From: JAZRUY01 sp045598845
GTDB taxonomy: Bacteria; Verrucomicrobiota; Lentisphaeria; Victivallales; Victivallaceae
Assembly (NCBI GenBank): GCA_045598845.1
Contig: JAZRUY010000067.1
Span: forward strand, 1-5,462
Direction of reading: 5' to 3'
DNA length: 5,462 nt
Below the pieces are notes generated by a model. The model was not told where the DNA came from. It searched no databases and was given only the letters and a program-made list of their open reading frames with translations. Position 1 is the first letter of the stretch. Each line of letters begins with the position of its first letter. Below, piece after piece: positions 1 through 4,885 of the stretch. The position numbers and the translations under genes were made by a program.

Positions 1-164
1 CCCTTGGCGATTCCGCCCACCGCGGGATTGCAGCTCATCTGCGCCACATGGTCGAGATGCAGAGTCGTCAGCAGCACTTTGGCGCCGTAATTGGCGGCCG
101 CGAAAGCCGCTTCGCATCCGGCATGGCCGGCGCCGGCCACCACCACGTCATAATCTTTAATCAT
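1..164 (-). CDS. mnmG: MnmG (GidA), tRNA U34 carboxymethylaminomethyl modification enzyme, N-terminal fragment
   Basis: Only the first 54 codons are in the window; the gene continues past the left edge. The start is the ATG at 164-162, opening MIKDYDVVVAGAGHAGCEAA. This contains the FAD-binding GxGxxG loop of a Rossmann fold (G11, G13, G16), followed by the family signature QMSCNPAVGGIAKG at residues 42-55 (its last Gly codon is split by the edge). These match MnmG/GidA closely and no other flavoprotein family I know. With MnmE, MnmG uses FAD, a folate carbon and glycine or ammonium to place the (carboxymethyl)aminomethyl group on wobble U34 of certain tRNAs in the cytoplasm. There is no strong Shine-Dalgarno before the ATG (only ACGG at 170-167), but the protein aligns from its normal beginning, so the start is probably right. 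It is transcribed divergently from galE. Confidence 0.95.
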   Translation of the reverse strand, partial: MIKDYDVVVAGAGHAGCEAAFAAANYGAKVLLTTLHLDHVAQMSCNPAVGGIAK

Positions 165-216
165 AACCGTAAAGTAATCCGTCCGGTTAATAACTGGATA
201 AAAAACACACTTTGAT

Positions 217-245
217 AAAATACCGGCGGCCGCCTGTTTTCGCAA
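217..245 (-). promoter_or_regulatory. Candidate sigma70-type promoter for mnmG
   Basis: Read on the minus strand, TTGCGA (245-240) is followed after exactly 17 bp by TATTTT (222-217). Each hexamer matches 4 of 6 positions of the TTGACA/TATAAT consensus. The predicted start would leave a leader of roughly 45-50 nt before the mnmG ATG at 164. The spacer contains the perfect 10-bp palindrome GGCGGCCGCC (225-234). This call rests on spacing and weak hexamer similarity only. Confidence 0.3.
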
Positions 246-275
246 CTGTTTCACCTCGAAATCGCGTTCCCGGAA

Positions 276-304
276 CCGGTTTTACCCCCTGTTCATAAAA
301 CCGG
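276..304. repeat. Perfect 9-bp inverted repeat with 11-nt loop
   Basis: CCGGTTTTA (276-284) and TAAAACCGG (296-304) are exact reverse complements around the loop CCCCCTGTTCA. No T-run follows the stem on either strand, so it does not look like an intrinsic terminator. It lies upstream of the proposed mnmG promoter, so it is more likely a protein-binding site or a structural element than an mnmG leader hairpin. Function unknown. Confidence 0.6.
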
Positions 305-316
305 GATTAAACTTAA

Positions 317-332
317 CATAATCACGATTATG
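317..332. promoter_or_regulatory. Palindromic operator-like site CATAATC-AC-GATTATG
   Basis: Two perfect 7-bp arms, CATAATC (317-323) and GATTATG (326-332), flank a 2-bp centre. The size and near-perfect dyad symmetry are typical of sites bound by dimeric helix-turn-helix repressors. Its place in a divergent promoter region supports a regulatory role. No regulator gene is in the window, and I cannot name the protein. Confidence 0.4.
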
Positions 333-412
333 CGACATTACATTTGTTTATTGAGGTGGAAACACCGCTGATAACCCTGCCCCTGCATTAAGATTTACGA
401 CCGGAGCGGGCC

Positions 413-502
413 TGTAATCTGACAACAATTACTGAAGATATTTTGGTTGATTAAGGCGTGTAATCCGACAATAATTACAAATAATCTTGGTTGTGTTAAA
501 TC
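413..502. repeat. Two-copy imperfect tandem repeat, about 46 bp per unit, each unit led by an inverted repeat
   Basis: Unit 1 begins at 413 and unit 2 at 459. Their first 20 bases differ at only two positions (TGTAATC[T/C]GACAA[C/T]AATTAC). Further on, the word TTGGTTG recurs at 443-449 and 487-493, followed in both by a TTAA; unit 2 is about 2 bp shorter here. The head of each unit has dyad symmetry: TGTAAT, 9 bp, ATTACA in unit 2 (459-479) and GTAAT/ATTAC in unit 1. Two similarly oriented operator-like sites about 46 bp apart (roughly four to five helical turns) suggest cooperative regulator binding. This is inference from symmetry and repetition. Confidence 0.55.
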
Positions 503-590
503 TAATTAAATTTAATAAGTTGAATTAACGGACGAATCGGCCGGAAGCCGGTATCGTTGTAAAAGTGGAAAAACCGCCGTTTTCGGATTA

Positions 591-599
591 TATTATACT
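591..599 (+). promoter_or_regulatory. Candidate -10 region for the galE operon
   Basis: The run TATTATACT offers two overlapping -10-like hexamers, TATTAT (591-596) and TATACT (594-599), about 75 bp before the galE start. No convincing -35 hexamer lies 16-18 bp upstream; TTGTAA at 557-562 is too far. The element is placed by position and A+T content alone, and a regulator-dependent promoter would fit as well. Confidence 0.25.
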
Positions 600-660
600 T
601 AACGCATTAACGCATAAAAAGTTTTGGCATTTTTTCACATTTGCGGATTACAGATGAAAC

Positions 661-664
661 GGAG
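661..664 (+). promoter_or_regulatory. Ribosome binding site that fixes the galE start
   Basis: GGAG lies 6 nt before the ATG at 671. This favours that ATG over the in-frame TTG at 641, which has no purine-rich site before it and would add ten residues ahead of the Rossmann-fold beta strand with which GalE proteins begin. Confidence 0.7.
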
Positions 665-670
665 TTGGAA

Positions 671-1645
671 ATGAAGAAAGTTCTGGTTGCCGGAGGCGCC
701 GGTTACATCGGCAGCGCCTGTACGGAGTATCTGCTGGACCACGGGTACGAAGTAACGGTTTTCGACGGTCTTATCACCGGGCACCGGCAGGCGGTGGATC
801 CGCGGGCGGAATTCGTGCAGGGCAATCTGGACGACCGCGGATTGATACGGAAAGTGTGCCTGAAAGGCGGTTTCGACGCGGTGATGCATTTCGCCGCCTT
901 TTCGCTGGTCGGCGAATCCATGACCAATCCGTCCAAATATTTCCGCAACAATCTCGCCAACGGCATCAATCTGGCTGACGCCGCGGTGGAGGGCGGGGTT
1001 AAAATGTTCGTGTTCTCCAGCACCGCCGCCACTTTCGGGCAGCCCGAGGCGGTTCCCATCCGCGAGGACGACCGTCAGGTTCCCATCAATCCGTACGGGG
1101 AATCCAAGCTCTGTTTTGAAAAGGTGCTTTCCTGGTACAGTAAAATCCACGGCATGAAATATGCCGCGCTGCGTTATTTCAACGCCGCCGGCGCCACGCC
1201 GAATTTCGGCGAGGACCACCGGCCGGAAAGTCACCTCATCCCCATCGTGCTTCAGACTCTGCGCGGCAAGCGCGACAGGATGATGGTTTACGGCGATGAT
1301 TACGATACTCCGGACGGCACCTGCATCCGCGATTACATCCATATTCTGGATTTGGCCCAGGCGCACGAGCTGGCGTTGTCCGCTCCGCGCAGCGGGCATT
1401 ACAACCTCGGCACCGGCAACGGTCTTTCGGTACGCGAAATAATCGCCGCGGCGGAAAAAGTCACCGGCAGAAAAGTCCCGTTCGAGCTGGCTCCGCGCCG
1501 TCCCGGCGACCCTGCCCGGCTGATCGCCTGCAGCGACCGCATCAAGGCGGAACTGGGCTGGAAACCCCGTTTCGAGTCCGCCGAGGCCATCATCGAATCT
1601 GCCTGGAAATGGCAGCTCTCCCATCCGGAAGGCTATGCCGACTGA
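671..1645 (+). CDS. galE: UDP-glucose 4-epimerase (GalE), extended SDR family
   Basis: The 324-residue product interconverts UDP-glucose and UDP-galactose using tightly bound NAD+ in the cytoplasm (Leloir pathway and supply of UDP-galactose for cell-surface glycans). The NAD-binding loop GGAGYIG is at residues 8-14, just after the first beta strand. The FSSTAATFG segment (115-123) places the catalytic hydroxyl at Ser117/Thr118, and NPYGESK (140-146) carries the SDR pair Tyr142 and Lys146. RYFNAAGA (168-175), CIRDYIHILDLAQAH (218-232) and YNLGTGNG (244-251) are all standard GalE landmarks. RRPGDPARL (276-284) is the substrate-side motif common in bacterial GalE. Leu284 appears to replace the bulky gate Tyr of E. 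coli GalE, so activity on N-acetylated sugars is possible but unproven. Length is normal. The stop lies inside the next gene (11-nt overlap), so it is the first gene of a compact operon. Confidence 0.95.
   Translation: MKKVLVAGGAGYIGSACTEYLLDHGYEVTVFDGLITGHRQAVDPRAEFVQGNLDDRGLIRKVCLKGGFDAVMHFAAFSLVGESMTNPSKYFRNNLANGINLADAAVEGGVKMFVFSSTAATFGQPEAVPIREDDRQVPINPYGESKLCFEKVLSWYSKIHGMKYAALRYFNAAGATPNFGEDHRPESHLIPIVLQTLRGKRDRMMVYGDDYDTPDGTCIRDYIHILDLAQAHELALSAPRSGHYNLGTGNGLSVREIIAAAEKVTGRKVPFELAPRRPGDPARLIACSDRIKAELGWKPRFESAEAIIESAWKWQLSHPEGYAD
1627..1632 (+). promoter_or_regulatory. Ribosome binding site of the exonuclease gene, inside galE
   Basis: GGAAGG ends 2 nt before the ATG at 1635. The spacing is shorter than usual, but it sits within the last galE codons, as expected for translational coupling: ribosomes finishing galE at 1645 are already at the next start. 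Confidence 0.45.
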
Positions 1646-2189
1646 CTGGTGCAGTTACGGTCCGTTCACCGTCTTTGACCTTGAAACCACAGGGATGAGT
1701 CCGGTTAACGACCGGATTGTGGAAATCGCCGCCGTCCGTATAGAATTGGACGGCACCCGCACCCGCTATCATTCGCTGATCAATCCCGGCCGGGGTATTC
1801 CGCGCCGGGTGACCGCTGTTCATCATATTACCGATGCAATGGTGGCGGACGCCCCCGATTTCAATACTGCGGCGGTTGAATTCATGGCGCTGGCGCAAAA
1901 ATCCACCCTGGTGGCGCACAACGCCTTTTTCGATCTCGGCTTTCTGCAGGAATCGCTGGCCCGCTGCGGCCGGCAGTTGTGGAACGGCAAAACCATCGAC
2001 ACCGTCAGGCTGCTCCGCCGCACTCATCCGGGGCTGCCGAGTTACAGTCTGCGCTATCTGCGCGGCCGTTTCGGTCTGGAAACCGCCCCCGGCATGCGGG
2101 CGCACCGGGCGGGCTCCGATGTGGACTGGACCGTGGAGGTGCTGCGGATCGCGCTAACATCCGCATTAACAGGAGGCTGCCGTGCGTAA
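1635..2189 (+). CDS. DnaQ-like DEDDh 3'-5' exonuclease (Pol III epsilon family)
   Basis: The 184-residue product is a compact RNase T/DnaQ-fold exonuclease. All five catalytic residues of the DEDDh type are visible: Asp15 and Glu17 in FDLETTG (Exo I), Asp100 in AHNAFFDLGFL (Exo II, 94-104), and His157 with Asp162 in HRAGSDVDWT (Exo III, 157-166). The segment NDRIVEIAAVRI after Exo I and HHITDAMV (63-70) are also typical of the epsilon family. Such enzymes remove 3'-terminal nucleotides from DNA (proofreading) or act in repair; some relatives act on RNA. The protein ends shortly after the nuclease fold. It therefore lacks the C-terminal alpha-binding tail of E. coli epsilon, and I see no clear clamp-binding motif, so the symbol dnaQ is withheld. 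It overlaps galE by 11 nt and the hydrolase gene by 8 nt; dnaE lies about 2.7 kb downstream on the same strand. Confidence 0.9.
   Translation: MPTDWCSYGPFTVFDLETTGMSPVNDRIVEIAAVRIELDGTRTRYHSLINPGRGIPRRVTAVHHITDAMVADAPDFNTAAVEFMALAQKSTLVAHNAFFDLGFLQESLARCGRQLWNGKTIDTVRLLRRTHPGLPSYSLRYLRGRFGLETAPGMRAHRAGSDVDWTVEVLRIALTSALTGGCRA
2171..2176 (+). promoter_or_regulatory. Consensus Shine-Dalgarno that selects a GTG start
   Basis: AGGAGG is followed by a 5-nt spacer and GTG at 2182. The in-frame ATG at 2197 lies 20 nt from this site, too far for efficient use, so GTG is chosen. The extra residues (MRKTG) also give the signal peptide its basic n-region. Confidence 0.8.
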
Positions 2190-4770
2190 AACAGGTATGA
2201 ACACTTTTTCTTCATTGTTTTTTTCCGCGTTTTTTCTTTTTCCTTTTATCCTGACCGCCGCGGAGTTGCCCGCCCTCACCCCGGTGAATCCGGCGGATCT
2301 GGTCCGCTCCGCGGATAACCGGGAAGCGGTTATCCTGCGTTCCTCCGCCGGCGGTGACATTCCCTGCCCCGCCGGGTACGTCTGCCGCGATTACGCCGGC
2401 CGGACCGTATTATCCGGCACCGCCGTCCCGGAACCTGGCGGCCGGCTTGCTCTCCCCGCCCCGCCTGCCAGCAACGGTTTTTACGAATACACGGTGGACG
2501 GCGGTCAGCGCATCGGGGTCATAGTGTCGCCGCGCGCCGGTACGGAGCATGCCGACCGTTTCTTCGGCATGGACTGCTGTTTCAATGAGTTCAAGGTTTT
2601 TTCCGACCGGCCGGTTTTCACCGCGTATATGGATATTCTCGTCCACTGCGGCATCGCCGAGATCCGCGACCGGCTGCGCTGGCACCGTCTGCAGCCCTCC
2701 CCGGATGATCCGGAAATCGACTTCACCCTGCCCTTCGGTCCAGGCGCCGGACTGCTGGATATTCACCGGGAGGCGGCCGCCCGCGGGATAAAAATTCTTG
2801 AACTGTTTCACGACGCTCCGGTCTGGATGCACCGGCCGGATTATCCTCTGTTCGCCGATGCCGGAGCGTATGTGTATCCGACCGAACTGGACTCCGCCGC
2901 CGCTTCGTGGAAGAAGATCGCCGCGGCGCTGGCTCCGTACTGGCGCGGGCTGGAAGTGTGGAACGAGCCGGACATCGGGTTCGGCAACGGCATGCCGGGC
3001 GATCAGGCCGCGTCGGTCCGCCGGGCGGTGCTGTACGGTCTGGCGGAATCCGGAACAAAAGCGGAAATCGTTTCCGGAGCGTTTGCCGCCGCCGCGCCTT
3101 CCGTCAGTCTGCTGGCCGGTCACTGCCGCAACGGCGCCGCCGACCATGCCGGAAGCCTCAGTTTTCATTATTACGGCGATCCCGAAGGCGTTGAAAAACA
3201 GGTGCGCGCCTACCGCGCCGCGGTCCGTGACAGCCGCAATCCGGGGCTGCCGCTGCTGGTGACCGAATTCGGCTGCCCGTGGAAACGCGGTCCCGGCCGG
3301 GCTTCGGAATCCGACGACACCGCCGCCGCGGTCAGCATCGCCGCAAAAACCGCGGAATACCGCGCCTGCGGCATCGCCGGAGTGTATCTGTTCGTATTCG
3401 CCTACTACGATGAATTCGACAAGAATTTCGGCGTCATGGATCTCTGTCATACCCCGATGCGCTCGCTGGCCGCTTACGCCGCCGCCGCGCGTCTGTTGGG
3501 CGGGCTGGAATACCGCGGTGATCTGTCCGTTCCGGTGCCCGGCGTCAAGCGCGCCCGGGTGTTCAGCGACGGCGTCCGGGCGGTCGTAACCCTGTTCACC
3601 GGCACGGATAAAAAAGCGCGGGTGGAACTGCCGGCGGAACTGCGTTACCGCGGCCGTTACGGCATCGACGGCCGGGATCTTGAGGCTTGCCGCGCATGGG
3701 ACGGAGACGAACAGTTCTGGTATCTGGAAGGCGTTGCGGAGGAAATTCTTCCGCTGGTCAGCGGCGATACCGGCGCCATGCGGCTGAAACGTGTCGCGGA
3801 TGAGTTCACCGCCGATCCGGCGCCGGCAAAACCGGCGGTCATCCAGCATCTCATCGACACCCCGGAAACCTTCTGGTACCGCGACGGTTATCTCTTCCGG
3901 GACCCTGCCCGGGCCGGTTTCCGGCTGGTATTCTGGAATCTCGGCGATGCGGCGCTGACCGTCGCGCCGGAAATATCGGCTCCCGCCGGCGCCGGGGATA
4001 TCACCGGGTTGCCTGACGGAATAACGCTTCCGCCGCACTCCCGCGCCGAATACCGCCTGCGCGCCGACCTTTCCGGAGTGCGCCTGACCGGTTACGCTCC
4101 GGCGATGCTGGAAATCCGCGACCGCGACGGCAACGCCGAACCGCTCGTCCTCCCCCTGCTCGGCTGGAAATGCGCCGGCGAGATCACCGCCGAACGCGGA
4201 ATTATCACCGAATCTGATCTGGACAAGGATCCTGAACTGTTCATGCCGCTGGATCAATGGTCGGCGGAAGACGGTGAATCCACCGCCGGTTTCCGCGCCG
4301 GTTTCAAAGTGTTCTACAGCGGCGACACTCTGCAGTTTGTCATCACGGCCGACGGCGGGGATTTCGACCAGCCCTACCCTGCGGTTGAAATGTGGCGGGG
4401 CAATTCGGCGCAAATCGCCTGGCAGTTCAACCGCGGCGCCGCGTTCAGCGAGATCAGCGCCGGTACGGTTGCCGGAGAACCGGCGGTGTTCCGGCATTAC
4501 GATGAGAACCTTATTTCCGGCACGCCAGGCGGCCTGTGCCGCGCCTCCTCGGTGCGCACGGTGCGCCGTCCGGACGGCCGCCGGTACTACATCATAAATC
4601 TGGACCGCGCCGAAAACGGCATGCCGAAACTCGATCCCGGCGGCGTGCTGTACGCTTCGGTGCTGCTCAACGATTACCGCGGCGGCGTCCGGCGCGGCTG
4701 GCTGCACTGGGGCGACGGCATCGGCGGCGAAAAGAACCCCGGCCTTTTCAACCTTATAAAATTGCGCTGA
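2182..4770 (+). CDS. Secreted multidomain glycoside hydrolase, clan GH-A-like, with C-terminal CBM9-like domain
   Basis: The product has 862 residues. A type I signal peptide is clear: basic MRK, hydrophobic core about 12-24, likely cleavage after Ala27 (LTAA/EL). There is no lipobox Cys, so it is probably periplasmic or extracellular and soluble. A small beta-rich domain (about 28-116) precedes a predicted TIM barrel (about 118-440). This carries the clan GH-A pattern: VWNEPD with acid/base Glu262, FHYYG at 328-332, and VTEFGCP with nucleophile Glu362, exactly 100 residues later. A beta domain (about 440-535) and an Ig-like segment (about 550-660) follow. Residues about 666-862 resemble DOMON/CBM9-type domains: MWRGNSAQIAW (737-747) and the ending RRGWLHWGDGIGGEKNP (837-853). 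A retaining hydrolase of plant or host glycans is expected. GH39 or GH5-like relatives are possible, but I cannot assign a family or substrate. It is the last gene of the overlapping cluster. Confidence 0.8.
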   Translation: MRKTGMNTFSSLFFSAFFLFPFILTAAELPALTPVNPADLVRSADNREAVILRSSAGGDIPCPAGYVCRDYAGRTVLSGTAVPEPGGRLALPAPPASNGFYEYTVDGGQRIGVIVSPRAGTEHADRFFGMDCCFNEFKVFSDRPVFTAYMDILVHCGIAEIRDRLRWHRLQPSPDDPEIDFTLPFGPGAGLLDIHREAAARGIKILELFHDAPVWMHRPDYPLFADAGAYVYPTELDSAAASWKKIAAALAPYWRGLEVWNEPDIGFGNGMPGDQAASVRRAVLYGLAESGTKAEIVSGAFAAAAPSVSLLAGHCRNGAADHAGSLSFHYYGDPEGVEKQVRAYRAAVRDSRNPGLPLLVTEFGCPWKRGPGRASESDDTAAAVSIAAKTAEYRACGIAGVYLFVFAYYDEFDKNFGVMDLCHTPMRSLAAYAAAARLLGGLEYRGDLSVPVPGVKRARVFSDGVRAVVTLFTGTDKKARVELPAELRYRGRYGIDGRDLEACRAWDGDEQFWYLEGVAEEILPLVSGDTGAMRLKRVADEFTADPAPAKPAVIQHLIDTPETFWYRDGYLFRDPARAGFRLVFWNLGDAALTVAPEISAPAGAGDITGLPDGITLPPHSRAEYRLRADLSGVRLTGYAPAMLEIRDRDGNAEPLVLPLLGWKCAGEITAERGIITESDLDKDPELFMPLDQWSAEDGESTAGFRAGFKVFYSGDTLQFVITADGGDFDQPYPAVEMWRGNSAQIAWQFNRGAAFSEISAGTVAGEPAVFRHYDENLISGTPGGLCRASSVRTVRRPDGRRYYIINLDRAENGMPKLDPGGVLYASVLLNDYRGGVRRGWLHWGDGIGGEKNPGLFNLIKLR

Positions 4771-4794
4771 CCGCGTCCGGCGGAATTGAAAAAG

Positions 4795-4842
4795 ACGCCG
4801 TGCCGGAGTAAGTTACTCCGGTAGCGTGCCGCTTGTTTTATT
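4795..4842 (+). terminator. Hairpin after the hydrolase gene, possible terminator or attenuator
   Basis: CCGGAGTAA (4803-4811) and TTACTCCGG (4813-4821) are exact reverse complements around a single G (effective loop about 5 nt). ACGC (4795-4798) and GCGT (4824-4827) could extend the stem across a small internal loop. A T-rich stretch, TTGTTTTATT, lies at 4833-4842, a few bases beyond the extended stem rather than directly after it, so this is not a textbook intrinsic terminator. It sits 25 nt past the hydrolase stop and before dnaE, where the operon could plausibly end. Confidence 0.45.
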
Positions 4843-4874
4843 CGCCGCCGGTTTATTGAAATTAAATATTATTT

Positions 4875-4880
4875 CCGGAG
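4875..4880 (+). promoter_or_regulatory. Ribosome binding site of dnaE
   Basis: CCGGAG precedes the ATG at 4886 by a 5-nt T spacer. It supports this start, which also matches the usual N-terminus of DnaE (the HLHLHT strand at residues 7-12). AT-rich sequence at 4851-4874 could hold a promoter, but no convincing -35/-10 pair is seen. Confidence 0.65.
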
Positions 4881-4885
4881 TTTTT

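Larger units (their letters stand above)
165..670. other. AT-rich divergent intergenic region between mnmG and galE, no gene seen
   Basis: About 500 bp separate the divergent mnmG and galE starts. The stretch is far richer in A+T than the flanking genes, especially 300-640, and I find no coding frame, tRNA or mobile-element remnant in it. It is dense in symmetric elements: a 9-bp-stem inverted repeat at 276-304, a 7+7 palindrome at 317-332, an imperfect tandem repeat at 413-502, a short direct repeat AACGCAT at 601-607 and 609-615, and several copies of a TGTAATCCG-like word. A loose extra promoter match lies at 487-516 (TTGGTT, 18 bp, TTTAAT). Its likely role is promoter and operator DNA for both transcripts. 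A small non-coding RNA cannot be excluded from sequence alone. Confidence 0.7.

Noticed and set aside
601..615. Short direct repeat AACGCAT-T-AACGCAT as a possible regulator site
   Set aside because: Two 7-bp copies in AT-rich DNA are weak evidence and have no dyad symmetry, so it is recorded only in the intergenic description.
165..670. Possible chromosomal origin (oriC) next to mnmG/gidA in AT-rich DNA
   Set aside because: mnmG borders oriC in many bacteria, but I find only one relaxed DnaA-box match (TTTTTCACA at 631-639) and no cluster of TTATNCACA-like boxes, no dnaA, rpmH, parAB or mnmE nearby. A cumulative GC-skew plot of the genome would settle it.
641..670. TTG at 641 as an upstream galE start adding ten residues
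   Set aside because: The GGAG at 661-664 is correctly spaced for the ATG at 671, and GalE proteins begin directly with the first Rossmann strand (MKKVLVAGGAGYIG). The added residues have no counterpart.
635..1624. Long open frame (329 codons) antisense to galE
   Set aside because: It is a composition shadow of galE: it covers the same span, shows no family motif, and the plus-strand protein is a full-length, unmistakable GalE.
2197..2199. ATG as the start of the hydrolase instead of GTG at 2182
   Set aside because: The AGGAGG at 2171-2176 is ideally spaced for the GTG and too far from the ATG. Starting at the ATG would also drop the basic residues of the signal peptide.
2410..4707. Very long open frame (765 codons) antisense to the hydrolase gene
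   Set aside because: High G+C at third positions of the real gene removes stops from the complementary frame. The predicted protein shows no recognisable domain, whereas the plus strand has a signal peptide, catalytic motifs and a strong ribosome site.
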